Source: Desulfofundulus kuznetsovii DSM 6115 (GTDB lineage: Bacteria > Bacillota > Desulfotomaculia > Desulfotomaculales > Desulfovirgulaceae). Taken from it: DNA of 64,000 nucleotides. Below are positions 49,839 to 59,120 of the stretch, in pieces. Under the pieces are notes generated by a model that worked only from the letters and a program-made list of their open reading frames with translations, ran no database searches and was not told the DNA's origin. Position numbers and translations under genes: made by a program. Each line of letters starts with the position of its first letter. Position 1 is the first letter of the stretch. Where the stretch lies: positions 2,425,001 to 2,489,000 of the forward strand of contig NC_015573.1 of assembly GCF_000214705.1 (NCBI RefSeq), read 5' to 3'.

Positions 49839-51116
49839 TTATTCCGCTTGCAAAATAACAACAGTTTCTCGTGACGGAATCCTACCATACCTTCCCATCT
49901 GCTGGGCACTGTTACCTCGCAACCGAATCACCCAAGATGCCAGATGTCGGAAGCCAGCTTGGCGACCAATATCGACTAGAATTTCATCGACCGGACATAG
50001 TACCCCGTAATGACGGACATTACCGACCACCAGAGCTACCTTCGCACCGGGCCTGAGGACTTCATGTGCCGAACGCAGAACCAGGAACATATCCTCGAAA
50101 TAGCCCTTTAGCATCCGCCTAACGCGTCGGTCGGATTTTGCAGGCAATTGGTCGAGACACTGGGCGAGAAGGGAAGGTATCCTGTAACCAGCCAGAGCAG
50201 CCTGTGATTCCGGCTCAGGCGGTTTCGCCTCCACATGAGAGCGTACAGAATTATACCTGAGACGGGTGATATTGTCTTCACTCTGCCCCAAAAGAAGTAG
50301 CTCTATCTGAAAAACCCTACTGTAATCGTGGCGGTTGGGATAAGGAGGCGATGTGATCAACCCATCAAAGATCCTGGGTTTCAATTCGGACAGTTTACGG
50401 GCATCAAGAAGATAGACTTCCCAATCCCTGAAATCCTGCTCGTGCCCTAAGGGAGCAAAGTGTAGATCTCCCATCATACTTGTTGCATGTGCCCAAAGTC
50501 TTGGAGCAATCTGATCTGCTTCTTCAGGTCGTTCCACCCAGCGGAACCATCCACCGTCTGCCATTGCTCTACTGAAATCAGGAATAATCCCTAATAAAGC
50601 CACCATGAAGAAGTCCTTTAAGATCCCACCCAAGCGAAAGATTTCCTCCCTCAGAGCAACCAGCACAGCCATTTCAGAAGGAGTAAACGCCTTCTTTAAT
50701 CGCTCCGAATTCTCCCAGAATGATGATGTAGCATAAAACTGATACTCAAGACACCTACATTTCCGCTCTTCCCAACGATGTTGGAGACAATTCAAAGCAG
50801 CCTCTAATTTTTCACGCTGATAAGGCTGCACCTTAACATTGCTTACAAGCACAGCTAAAGGGGAAAGATCGGCTCCCAAAGCCGGGTATCCACGCTCCTT
50901 CGCTACAAGAAGTGTTGTCCCTGCTCCAACGAAGGGATCCAGAAGTACGGAACCTGGCGGTAGGTTCCAAGAATCCAAAATAGCTTCAACTAACTCTGGC
51001 GAATAGGAGTGCGGGAACCAAAACCAGCGGTGAACCGGACGCTGGCGCAAAAGTTGTGGCGTGGCCGCTGAACCCAGGTCCGGTCGATACACCACTACCG
51101 GTTCCTCTGATTTCAT
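49839..51116 (-). CDS. DNA methyltransferase (N4-cytosine/N6-adenine type)
   Basis: A 425-residue protein. Motif I is LLDPFVGAGTTLLVAKERGY near residue 57; the catalytic motif is LITSPPYPNRHDYSRVFQI near residue 250. SPPY points to N4-cytosine modification. The C-terminal AKVALVVGNVRHYGV strand is typical. There is no paired restriction enzyme beside it; instead it is the last gene of a set with a PIN nuclease, an AAA+ ATPase and a winged-helix protein. A self-marking role in a defence system is likely but inferred. Confidence 0.75.
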   Translation of the reverse strand: MKSEEPVVVYRPDLGSAATPQLLRQRPVHRWFWFPHSYSPELVEAILDSWNLPPGSVLLDPFVGAGTTLLVAKERGYPALGADLSPLAVLVSNVKVQPYQREKLEAALNCLQHRWEERKCRCLEYQFYATSSFWENSERLKKAFTPSEMAVLVALREEIFRLGGILKDFFMVALLGIIPDFSRAMADGGWFRWVERPEEADQIAPRLWAHATSMMGDLHFAPLGHEQDFRDWEVYLLDARKLSELKPRIFDGLITSPPYPNRHDYSRVFQIELLLLGQSEDNITRLRYNSVRSHVEAKPPEPESQAALAGYRIPSLLAQCLDQLPAKSDRRVRRMLKGYFEDMFLVLRSAHEVLRPGAKVALVVGNVRHYGVLCPVDEILVDIGRQAGFRHLASWVIRLRGNSAQQMGRYGRIPSRETVVILQAE

Positions 51117-51182
51117 GTTCTCACCTAACCTCCGGCATTTGTAGAATTAATTGCAGGAAAACAAAGAATTCAGTATTTTTAT

Positions 51183-51989
51183 TTATTCCCATGGACGTGG
51201 AGTTTCTTTAGGAAGACTTGTTCTAACCATCGGCAAAGCTAGGGTTACTCCCGTAGCAACTGGAAACGCTCGTTCCAGTTCTCGCAGAATTACATTTTGT
51301 ACCTGTTTCCAGTCATCGTTGATTGGGTTATGTATATTATTTATAACACGCCTAAAATACCTATCGAAAGTAATTATGTATTCAGCTTGAGACACGATTG
51401 CACAACTGTAGTTCCAACAATCAAAAACATCCATAAAGATGGTACTCTGTAATATTTCGGCAAATGTAGCAATAAGTAGAATATTATCCTCTTCTTCGAC
51501 AAAGTTTATCGGTAACCCTACTTTATAACGAATATTATTAAATAAATCATCCAACTCTCCGTATAATTGCTGGTAGTCATCTCGATCTAAATACATTGAA
51601 ATAAGTTCGCTCAAATCTTTCAAACGTATTCGCATTCGATAGGGAATATCAACAAGTGCCATCCGCGCATGAGCTCGACCGTCTAAAATCCCATGAAGCA
51701 TCTCCAATTTACTTATGCGTGAAGTATTCACCAATAAACCGTCATTGTCCGCGTCATCAACCTCTTTTTCAAGGAAGGCAATTGTTTTGCAACCATTCAT
51801 TAGATAATTAACGATCCCTTGTGGTAAGTGTTGCTTGAGTACATTTTCTACTTCATCGTAAATCATTGGTGTTTCTGCAAAAGGAGGTAATTTATACTCT
51901 TTAGCTTTACGAAGGTAAGAACTCATGTATTGTAGAGCATTTGTATCTAGAAATATCGTAGGTCTGATCAGGGAAGCCGCATCGCTCAT
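51183..51989 (-). CDS. PIN-domain nuclease of the four-gene module
   Basis: A 268-residue protein. PIN signature: IFLDTNALQYM near the N-terminus, DCWNYSCAIVSQAEYIITFD and RYFRRVINN near residue 205, giving the acidic triad; IYDEVENVL supplies another acidic residue. It is much larger than VapC toxins because of a helical insert (residues 60-180). It overlaps the ATPase stop by 4 bp (ATGA), so the two are co-translated and probably work together. Confidence 0.65.
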   Translation of the reverse strand: MSDAASLIRPTIFLDTNALQYMSSYLRKAKEYKLPPFAETPMIYDEVENVLKQHLPQGIVNYLMNGCKTIAFLEKEVDDADNDGLLVNTSRISKLEMLHGILDGRAHARMALVDIPYRMRIRLKDLSELISMYLDRDDYQQLYGELDDLFNNIRYKVGLPINFVEEEDNILLIATFAEILQSTIFMDVFDCWNYSCAIVSQAEYIITFDRYFRRVINNIHNPINDDWKQVQNVILRELERAFPVATGVTLALPMVRTSLPKETPRPWE

Positions 51990-53182
51990 TTGATGCTTCC
52001 CTCCTCCGTAGAGGTAACGGAAGGATAAAGTTCCTCTTGGATTCGATTTATGTAATCAGCCGTAAAAGGTACTTCAATCCCTGAAATGGAGGTGCTGGCT
52101 GCCCGTGCTATAGCCAAGCTACACACCTTGACTAACCTACGAGGCGAAGACTTGATGTCCTCGCGAAGATAATTAATTAACTCTTTTGGAAAAGGGAACA
52201 GGTTATCCGAACCACCTTCTTCAGGTCTGGCACTTTTAAGACGATGCTGAACTAACTCCACTGCCTCATAATCATTCAGGGGAGGAATTTCAAACTCATG
52301 TTTTCCATGGCTAACAAATCGCTCCCATAGTGCTGGTTCCAACTTGGCTGTAATGTCTTTGGCCTGAGGAGTCATTGCTATAACGATCCAGAACTGCTCT
52401 CTCTCAGTAAGGCCAATTAGTCTTTTCATAGTTGACAAGTAGTCATGGGCTTGGCGTTTTGTAAGTCGTTTTTGTAGCGAAATTTCTTCGAATTCATCCA
52501 GGAGAAAACCTATTGCATTAGCGCTTCCTGTAAAACGAAGAGAACGAAGTACAGCAGCAAAATAAGGCGCTTCTTCTCTTTCTGCCACAAGAGAAGTGCG
52601 GTGACCAGCAACAAAATCTTTATATTCAAAATAAGGTTGGTCATACGTTTCAACTATCAAGCGTGCTAGTTTATATCGAACTTCTTCATCTGTCGCAATT
52701 TGTCTTTCAGCAATTTTTTCTGCTAGTAACCGAATTGCCTCATCCTGTCTGCGGTATTTCTTAACGGTACGCAACCACTCCCGAAAAGGGTTACCAAACA
52801 AAGACATCTGAAAACCCGGTAATTGCGGATTCAAAAACTCCCATAAGGATTTAGCAAACTCTTCTCGCCCGATCTGTCGGAGCAAAGAGTTCGCTAAATC
52901 ATAAAACTGTGCTCCAGGGTTATCAAAGTAAAAAGCACGAATGCGTCGCTTAGGAAATTCTACCCTTTCCAACCAACGGAGTAAATAGGTCTTCCCACTG
53001 CCATAACCGCCTAAGATAGCATAAGCTTTTGGCCCACGAGTATATTCCATTGCATCTATGAAGTCCTGTAGTGGTTGACGCCACCGTTCAGGAACCCACA
53101 AGGCACCAGAAACAGGCGCACCACTTCCTGCCGGTTCAAAAGGATTATAAACTAGATTTAAACGCGAGAAAGGGTTCCCCAT
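51986..53182 (-). CDS. AAA+/ORC-like ATPase of the four-gene module
   Basis: A 398-residue protein. Walker A YAILGGYGSGKTYLLRWLE, Walker B IGFLLDEFEEISLQK, sensor-like FWIVIAMTPQ, and a C-terminal lid with SSPRRLVKVCSLAIARA. It resembles ORC/Cdc6-like and BREX-type ATPases that load onto DNA. ATG 53182 follows a perfect AAAGGAGGTG. It overlaps the winged-helix gene upstream by 25 bp. The likely role is ATP-driven DNA scanning or control of the PIN nuclease. Confidence 0.7.
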   Translation of the reverse strand: MGNPFSRLNLVYNPFEPAGSGAPVSGALWVPERWRQPLQDFIDAMEYTRGPKAYAILGGYGSGKTYLLRWLERVEFPKRRIRAFYFDNPGAQFYDLANSLLRQIGREEFAKSLWEFLNPQLPGFQMSLFGNPFREWLRTVKKYRRQDEAIRLLAEKIAERQIATDEEVRYKLARLIVETYDQPYFEYKDFVAGHRTSLVAEREEAPYFAAVLRSLRFTGSANAIGFLLDEFEEISLQKRLTKRQAHDYLSTMKRLIGLTEREQFWIVIAMTPQAKDITAKLEPALWERFVSHGKHEFEIPPLNDYEAVELVQHRLKSARPEEGGSDNLFPFPKELINYLREDIKSSPRRLVKVCSLAIARAASTSISGIEVPFTADYINRIQEELYPSVTSTEEGSIK

Positions 53183-54156
53183 TGAAACACCTCCTTTAGC
53201 TTTCGATGAATTCGGATATGTGAAATATATTGCCCCCCTTCTTGTAAGTAACTACGTAATTGATATGCTTCTGCCCCAGGCGATTCAGCAGTAATAGTAG
53301 CAAATGCTTCTGCAGTAGGAATCAAAACAACGTATTCTTGGTAAGCTTTGCGAATAGCAGATAATGTCCCAAAGATGCGCTTTAGAGGCACACGATATCG
53401 AGGTCCCCACTTAAAAGCTATATCACGAACAGATAAAGTCGTCCATAATGTTTCATCTTTAACTTCCTTTAGAAGGGCCATACTGATCGCTAAATCGGGT
53501 ATAGTGCCTTCGGCCCTAACAGGAAACATTACACCGCCCTTATCCTCGAGAAATATTTCATCCAAAATAATTAGTTCATTTCGTGCCCAGTAACGAATTC
53601 CATAAAGAATAGCTTGAAATTCATCTTCAGTACGCAGCCAATACTCAACCTTGTCGTTATCCAGGTTATAAAGACGTACCTGGCGTCCTTGTGAACTGAG
53701 ATAAGTTTTCCATGCTATCCGTTGGCCAAAGGAGATAAACTCATCAAGATCGTAAGTTTCTCGGTCTGGCATAAAGAAGTTAAAAAAATAGTGCCTACAA
53801 TCTTCATTGGCTATTACTAATTGTGAAAATAACCGACGCTCGTCCGACGAAAGGGTTGACGTCCCGGGAGAGATAATTGCCAAAAGGGCTCGTACAATAG
53901 GATTTTTTTTATTTACCAAATAGCACCCTTTCTGACGGATAAGGACCCCAAGGTGAAGTAAAGTATTACGGTAATGATAAATCGTAGTTCTCGAAGGTAG
54001 CCTATTCTCCTTAGTTTCCAATCTTCGTTCTTGTCGCACCAGGTTTTCAATATCCTTCGCGCGCAAACCTCCTGGATGTTCTGATATAAGACCTATGAGC
54101 TCACGAAGGGCAACAAAAGACACAGCCCGCATCCACAACTTTTTACTAAAAGTCAT
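53158..54156 (-). CDS. winged-helix protein of the four-gene module
   Basis: A 332-residue protein. Residues 15-90 look like a winged-helix DNA-binding domain (LRELIGLISEHPGGLRAKDI, RTTIYHYRNTLLHLGVL). The remaining 240 residues are unrecognised, with a conserved-looking AWKTYLSSQGRQVRLYNLDN. ATG 54156 follows AAGGAG. As first gene of the operon it could be a DNA sensor or specificity subunit rather than a simple repressor. Confidence 0.55.
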   Translation of the reverse strand: MTFSKKLWMRAVSFVALRELIGLISEHPGGLRAKDIENLVRQERRLETKENRLPSRTTIYHYRNTLLHLGVLIRQKGCYLVNKKNPIVRALLAIISPGTSTLSSDERRLFSQLVIANEDCRHYFFNFFMPDRETYDLDEFISFGQRIAWKTYLSSQGRQVRLYNLDNDKVEYWLRTEDEFQAILYGIRYWARNELIILDEIFLEDKGGVMFPVRAEGTIPDLAISMALLKEVKDETLWTTLSVRDIAFKWGPRYRVPLKRIFGTLSAIRKAYQEYVVLIPTAEAFATITAESPGAEAYQLRSYLQEGGQYISHIRIHRKLKEVFQWGTLSRV

Positions 54157-54458
54157 CTCTCATCTCCTTCTTGAAAGTTTACTTTGACGACGCAGGTAAC
54201 AATAAAAACAGTTTTTAAGGTACATGCGAACGAGAACATTGTACCAGAAGTTTTTTATTTTTCGTTACCGCCACCACGGTTCTTTTATCAGGTCAGGATG
54301 GTTGACCCCCTAGAAATAATGAAAGTTTTTTGAGGTTCGTATTCGTAAACCGTTTAATTCTTGCAGCAACCTTTGAGGGCAAAAGTAAAATTGGCGACAT
54401 TTTTCACTCTCACCTCACTGCGGAGAAATTTTTATCAATATGCTTAGTCCTTGATTTC
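54157..54458. other. promoter region of the four-gene module; no gene
   Basis: About 300 bp without a convincing frame. 54345-54430 matches 33045-33130 next to the intact Rpn-like gene, so it is old 3' flank of the Rpn copy. Confidence 0.4.
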
Positions 54459-54788
54459 CTATGGCTGTTTTATTACATCATCAGGATAACCTCCCAGATT
54501 TTCGTTCAGCGCATCAAGCACGGCATCTTGCATCCATTGAATTCCTTTTTGTTCACCTTGAGCAATCCACTTTTCCCGGAGGCCGTCAGATAACGGAAAT
54601 GCTTCCATTCTGCTTACCTCGATGTTCTTAAGAATTATTTCGTCCGAAATTTTTCCCAGATGAGTGAACAGAACCAGATCGAGATCTAATCGCTTAACCG
54701 CAGGCATTCCCCGTACCAATTAGATAAAATGGGTCGAGTACCAGTCAACCAGAGCTTTTATGATAAGGTCGTATTCCTGCAATATCAT
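54459..54788 (-). pseudogene. Rpn-like gene with large internal deletion
   Basis: It begins MILQEYDLIIKALVDWYSTH like the gene at 33179-34057, then has a stop (TAA) and jumps from LVRGMPA to LFTHLGKISDEIILKNIEVS, losing roughly 130 codons. The last part (EAFPLSDGLREKWIAQGEQK) matches in order. The 40 bp upstream of both starts are also alike, so one is a copy of the other. Confidence 0.7.
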
Positions 54789-54885
54789 CACCGGCCCTTT
54801 AGTTGATTATAACCCGTTTTCCGTAAAATTGCCAGCGGTTTCGGGATGGACGTGTTAGCCATCCTTCTTGAAGCAACGCCACTCC

Positions 54886-55284
54886 CTAACCCAGCCCCCC
54901 CAGCTTTGCGTCCCATGCCTGCCCTACGGCTGCACTCTTTATACGGCCGGAGCTGTTCTTCCACTTCGTCCGCTTTCCACCACAATTCGCGATTGCACCC
55001 CCGCCGGCCTCCGCCGCGGCCAGTCTTGAAACGTCCTTAGCATTTATATTCCCGGCTTTCCTGGCTGATCGTTGCCGCCGTGCCATATTCCGTTGTCTCT
55101 TGAATTCCCTTATGTCCCCTTCACTGTATAAAGAATCATATGTAACACCCAGCATCCCGGCCAGCAGCCGCAGTCCTTCCGCCTTCTCATGTCTCCACAC
55201 TATCCGTATGATTTCCCGCCTGGCTCCCGGGGTTGACTGCCGCCGGTATTCCCAGGCATATCTTCTCAATTCGCTTAAAGACAA
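54886..55284 (-). CDS. hypothetical basic protein, 132 aa
   Basis: TTG 55284 is chosen because AAAGGGTGGG lies just upstream; the open frame extends to 55410. The N-terminal 70 residues are a plausible helical domain (ELRRYAWEYRRQSTPGARRE, LLAGMLGVTYDSLYSEGD) and the rest is basic and low in complexity. Not recognised. Confidence 0.4.
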   Translation of the reverse strand: MSLSELRRYAWEYRRQSTPGARREIIRIVWRHEKAEGLRLLAGMLGVTYDSLYSEGDIREFKRQRNMARRQRSARKAGNINAKDVSRLAAAEAGGGAIANCGGKRTKWKNSSGRIKSAAVGQAWDAKLGGLG

Positions 55285-55675
55285 AAGACCCACCCTTTCT
55301 CCCGCTTTTCGCCGCACGCAAAAAGAGATCATGCGTGCGCCCCCGGCGCGCCAACGTGGAGGCAGCGGTAATTCGCGCCGGTACGGTACCTTGCCCGGAG
55401 CTGAGCTCACGCACCGTGGAGCAGACCGCCCTCACACTTTCCCGCCCGGGGTGTGCCAAACGGGAAAGGTGAAAGAAGCCCCCTCGCACGGCTCCCTGGT
55501 TTCAGGGTTACGGGATGCACCGTCGCGCAGAACACTCCCAGTTATCCCCAAGGGGGTCCCCGTTTTCCGGTCCGGTGGCCCGGCGGCAACCGACTGCGCC
55601 GCGGCGCCTGCTCGGCAGGACCGGACCGCCGCTGGGGGGAAGGGCTGTGTCAAGGAACATCGCCACAGAATTCGT
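55285..55675. other. about 390 bp without a recognised gene
   Basis: A GC-rich stretch; only frames that shadow each other. CGCACGC and GCGTGCG form a short inverted repeat near 55313-55340. Confidence 0.4.
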
Positions 55676-56019
55676 GCACCAGCCTGCACGTCTGTGGAGG
55701 GCTTTTACCCGGGCGGGACGCCATCCCCGCCGCGGGCGCGGCTCTTCAGGGCGGCCGCCTTCCCCCAGGTTTAACCCTCGCTGGCGGGCACGACTGTTTC
55801 CCGGACTGTCGTCGTCCGCCCGGCGGTTTCACCCCCCGCCGGCCGGGTCAAGTGGACTGCGTTGCGCTGCACCCCTGGTTTGTGCTGCCGCAACCACTCT
55901 CCCACGCCCCTACGGGCCGCTGCATCAGAAGGCGATGCGGCAGGACTTGCAGAGGGGCTCCCGGATTATCCCCTCTCCCATGCCGTCAAGAGCTTGACGG
56001 CCAGGGACAGGGGATAATG
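55676..56019 (+). repeat. long structured repeat, copy A (344 bp)
   Basis: It shares nearly all its length with copy B (57998-58343). Its last 54 bp (55965-56018) form a nested palindrome: ATTATCCCCT...AGGGGATAAT around GCCGTCAAG-AG-CTTGACGGC. No coding frame is conserved between the copies. It ends just before an XRE gene pair. Confidence 0.75.
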
Positions 56020-56088
56020 TAACGAAACGAAATTTTTACCCAGCGAACAGGAAATTTATACCTGTTCGGTTAAGTAATAAATTATTGG

Positions 56089-56328
56089 TCATTTACAGGC
56101 TGCTGGCGGTAAATCTTCACTGTACAGAAACTCCGAAATTGTCAGGCCGAAAGCTTTTGCAATCTCCACCGCCTCGTCAATATCCGGTAAGAATTTACCG
56201 TTTTCCCAGTCTGAAATTGTCGTCTGTGGTTTACCAATCATCTGCCCGAGCTCTTGCTGTGACAGTTTTCTTTCTTTTCGCAGATAACGGAGCCTCGCCC
56301 CAAAGGTTTTTGCGTCCACTTCTTTCAC
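56089..56328 (-). CDS. XRE-family regulator, pair 1 minus member
   Basis: A 79-residue single-domain HTH_3 protein: LRYLRKERKLSQQELGQMIG, KPQTTISDWENGKFLPDIDE. It is divergent from the regulator at 56457, with the palindrome GTAAACG/CGTTTAC between them. This Cro/CI-like layout suggests mutual control. Confidence 0.7.
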   Translation of the reverse strand: MKEVDAKTFGARLRYLRKERKLSQQELGQMIGKPQTTISDWENGKFLPDIDEAVEIAKAFGLTISEFLYSEDLPPAACK

Positions 56329-56345
56329 CTCCGTCTGCTTATATG

Positions 56346-56365
56346 GTAAACGGTTTATCGTTTAC
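56346..56365. promoter_or_regulatory. palindromic operator of XRE pair 1
   Basis: GTAAACG-GTTTAT-CGTTTAC, with a weaker AACG...CGTT near 56426-56439 before the plus-strand gene. Confidence 0.55.
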
Positions 56366-56456
56366 TGTCAATGGTATTTCGTTAGATGTCCTGCAGAAAA
56401 TATGTTTTACAATATTTCTGGGATAACGGATTTTCGTTAAGAAGGGTATGTTTTAC

Positions 56457-56789
56457 ATGGATATTGCCGACCGTATTGTACAGCTGCGCAAAGAGAAGAA
56501 TTACAGCACCACAAAACTGGCCAAACTTGCCGGAATAGCGCAGTCCACGCTTCGTGAAATCGAGTTGGGCAAGACATCGCCGACCTGGGACACGATCCTC
56601 AAGCTTTGCAGGGCGCTTGGTGTTTCACCCCGTGAATTGCTCGATTTTGAACCGGATGACCGGGGCGATTTGCCCCACGACTTTAAACGTTTCCTGGAAG
56701 TTGCCCGTCTTCTCACCCCCCGCCAGCGTGAGTTAATCCTGGAAGTTATGGAAGAATGGGCGGAATATAACAGGATTAAAGCTAAATAA
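56457..56789 (+). CDS. XRE-family regulator, pair 1 plus member
   Basis: About 110 residues from ATG 56457. HTH: VQLRKEKNYSTTKLAKLAGI, AQSTLREIELGKTSPTWDT. After the HTH comes a helical tail (DFKRFLEVARLLTPRQRELI) found also in the plus members of pairs 2 and 3. It is followed by a membrane protein gene. Confidence 0.7.
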   Translation: MDIADRIVQLRKEKNYSTTKLAKLAGIAQSTLREIELGKTSPTWDTILKLCRALGVSPRELLDFEPDDRGDLPHDFKRFLEVARLLTPRQRELILEVMEEWAEYNRIKAK

Positions 56790-56838
56790 CGGCTTCTGTA
56801 GTTTTACTAAATTACAATCTTTCAAACAGGTGTTCCAT

Positions 56839-57615
56839 ATGACCCCGTCTGAATTAATCATTAACTTTGTGATCGGAATTGTTACCGGGCTGGCTACAGG
56901 CGCTTTCTTTGCCGCTAGAACCAAACCCGGCGACCTATCAATTGATGATTTTGTGTTTAGGAATTATGCCTGGAGACACCATGCCACTCTTACCATAAAT
57001 GTTCGTTATAAACCCGTTAAATCTTCTCCAAGTGATAGCACGGAGACTGAAATTGCAGGGATACTTGTTTTGGTATTTTTGGCTCTGGCAATTTCAACTG
57101 CAATACTTGCCAATTACCAGCAACAAGTCCTATCTTTTGGTTGGCTTTTAATTTCATTTTTCGGGGCATCGGTTGCGTCTTTCATTTTCTTATCCTTCTT
57201 ACGGGATAGGATAGTAAGCTGGTTTGGTTTATGGAGCCTGATTTGTATCCTGGGCATTACTTTCAACTTCTGGATTTTTTCTCTCTCGTTGAGCAACCCT
57301 GTTTATGCAAGCTACCTCCAAGATGTGAGAAACAATGGTGTTTTCGAAGCTATATCCCGGATGAATGATGTCGGATTTCTACCGCTCTATCAGCTTACTG
57401 GCCTTGTCTTTCTTTGCATCGTAGCTGGAATGGCCTTCGTACAGTCATTTTTCGTTTTGCTTTGGCCACTCATTCCCCGTAACAGAATTATCTTATTTCT
57501 CTTCAGGTGGACCGTCATTTTTGTAAACAAGTGGAGCATGTTTTCCCAGGCAGTTCTCCTTTTTATGGCTTATAGTTTCTTGAGTGGAAAAATTCTTCAG
57601 TGGTTCGACCGTTAG
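56839..57615 (+). CDS. hypothetical polytopic membrane protein, 258 aa
   Basis: About six membrane helices (IINFVIGIVTGLATGAFFAA; ILVLVFLALAISTAILANY; WLLISFFGASVASFIFLSFL and three more). The family was not recognised. It follows the XRE gene by 50 bp, so it may be its target. It is AT-rich relative to its surroundings and converges with another membrane gene, overlapping it by 4 bp. Confidence 0.55.
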   Translation: MTPSELIINFVIGIVTGLATGAFFAARTKPGDLSIDDFVFRNYAWRHHATLTINVRYKPVKSSPSDSTETEIAGILVLVFLALAISTAILANYQQQVLSFGWLLISFFGASVASFIFLSFLRDRIVSWFGLWSLICILGITFNFWIFSLSLSNPVYASYLQDVRNNGVFEAISRMNDVGFLPLYQLTGLVFLCIVAGMAFVQSFFVLLWPLIPRNRIILFLFRWTVIFVNKWSMFSQAVLLFMAYSFLSGKILQWFDR

Positions 57616-57971
57616 TCTCCTGGATAAAAAGCCTTTAAAAATTTTCGATTCCATTCGTTCAAGTCACCACAAAACAGGCTTAGCATCGATCTCCTGAGCC
57701 GGGGGATCATAACACCCGCGATAAAGAGGATGGGAGACAGAATGGCTCCCACGTGCATCACGATAAACAAGATCCGGAAACCAAACTCCGGCGCCAGCAA
57801 ATGCCATATCACCAGCACTTTTATCAACGGGCCGAGGAGAAACCAGAGCCCGAACATTACAACTACCGCCCGAAACATTCTCAAGGCGGAAGCCAGTATG
57901 AAACCTGCGATGGCCACCCACCTCTGGCCATCCTTCAGACCCACGCGGGTTGTATTGTCCTCGATTTTCAT
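57612..57971 (-). CDS. hypothetical membrane protein, 119 aa
   Basis: ATG 57971 follows GGGGGAG. There are two or three helices (GFILASALRMFRAVVVMFGL; LFIVMHVGAILSPILFIAGV), with polar N- and C-terminal parts. Not recognised. Its 5' end adjoins repeat copy B. Confidence 0.5.
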   Translation of the reverse strand: MKIEDNTTRVGLKDGQRWVAIAGFILASALRMFRAVVVMFGLWFLLGPLIKVLVIWHLLAPEFGFRILFIVMHVGAILSPILFIAGVMIPRLRRSMLSLFCGDLNEWNRKFLKAFYPGD

Positions 57972-57997
57972 GTACCGCTCCCCCATGCTTTTGCGCT

Positions 57998-58343
57998 GCA
58001 CCAGCCTGCACACCTGCAGAGGGCTGCTTCACCCGGGCGGGACGCCACTTCCGCCGCGGGCGCGGCTCTTCCGGGCGACCGCCTTCCCCCAGGTTTAACC
58101 CTCGCTGGCGGGTACGACTGTTTCCCGGACCGTCGTCGTCCTCCCGGCGGTTTCACCCCCCGCCGGCCGGGTCAAGTGGACTGCGTTGCGCTGCACCCCT
58201 GGTTTGTACTGCCGCAACCACTCTCCCACGCCCCTACGGGCCACTGTATCAGGAGGTGATGCGGCAGGACTTGCAGAGGGGCTTCCGGATTATCCCCTCT
58301 CCCGTGCCGTCAATAGCTTGACGGCCAGGGACAGGGGATAATG
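57998..58343 (+). repeat. long structured repeat, copy B (346 bp)
   Basis: A second full copy. Changes relative to copy A include small indels that would shift any frame, so it is not coding. The terminal nested palindrome is kept (ATTATCCCCT...AGGGGATAAT). Confidence 0.75.
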
Positions 58344-58458
58344 CGTAATTAATGAAAACAGAGACATTTCCCCATGCTTTCAATTTTGTGTCGGCAGGAA
58401 AAATCTGTTTGCCGGGAGAACTAAAAGCAATTGGGGCGCAGGGCGAATATTTAGTTGG

Positions 58459-58671
58459 TTACACGGCTTTGGGTTCTTCGTTTTCATCCAGCAATTCTGA
58501 AACAGAAACACCAAGAGCTAGGGCAAGCTTTTGGATTGTGTCTATCCGGGGCTTTCGTTTACCGGCTTCGATTTCGCTAATAGCAGACTGGGGTACTCCG
58601 GCTTTTCTGGCCAGTTCGGCTTGGCTAATACTACCCCTCAACTCGAGCAAGCGTTTCGACAACTTCATCAT
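58459..58671 (-). CDS. XRE-family regulator, pair 2 minus member
   Basis: 70 residues: LLELRGSISQAELARKAGVP, QSAISEIEAGKRKPRIDTIQ. GGAGG precedes the start at good spacing. It is divergent from 58800, with a nested palindrome between. Confidence 0.75.
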   Translation of the reverse strand: MMKLSKRLLELRGSISQAELARKAGVPQSAISEIEAGKRKPRIDTIQKLALALGVSVSELLDENEEPKAV

Positions 58672-58694
58672 AGTGTAAACCTCCTATTATCATC

Positions 58695-58735
58695 TTATCC
58701 GTAAACGTATAAGATGTCAATACGTTATCGGATAA
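58695..58735. promoter_or_regulatory. nested palindromic operator of XRE pair 2
   Basis: TTATCCG...CGGATAA (58695-58735) encloses AACGTAT...ATACGTT (58704-58726), between the divergent genes. Confidence 0.55.
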
Positions 58736-58799
58736 CCATTCCGGAAAAATTATATGATACAATCTGAATAAGGATAGCTTAATCTTGAGGTGTTACTAC

Positions 58800-59105
58800 T
58801 TGGAAATAGGAGAAAGAATTCGCTTCTTCAGACAACGTCAGGGTTTAAGTATGAATGCCCTTGCAAAGTTATCCGGGGCTTCTCAATCGGCTATCAGCGA
58901 AATAGAAAGTGGCAAGCGCAAACCCACCTTTGACGTTTTGGAGCGTATAGTAAAAGGGCTTGGCCTTACCCTCGCCGAGTTTTTTTCCGAGGAAACCCCA
59001 TCCCTTTCCCCGGATCTGCGGCAGCTCCTTGAGGAGGCGGAAAGCCTCACGCCGGAGCAGCGACAAAAGCTGGTGGAATTTATCCGGAGCATGAAAGGTG
59101 TGTAA
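58800..59105 (+). CDS. XRE-family regulator, pair 2 plus member
   Basis: 101 residues from TTG 58800, seven bases after GAGGTG. HTH: FRQRQGLSMNALAKLSGAS, QSAISEIESGKRKPTFDVLE, then the helical tail SPDLRQLLEEAESLTPEQRQ. Its recognition helix (SQSAISEIESGKRKP) is almost the same as that of its minus partner, so both may read the same operator. Confidence 0.75.
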   Translation: MEIGERIRFFRQRQGLSMNALAKLSGASQSAISEIESGKRKPTFDVLERIVKGLGLTLAEFFSEETPSLSPDLRQLLEEAESLTPEQRQKLVEFIRSMKGV

Positions 59106-59120
59106 CTATGATTTCTTCGT

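Noticed and set aside
55665-56019. Plus-strand frames in the long repeat as genes
   Set aside because: Indels between copies A and B shift the frames, so coding is not conserved.
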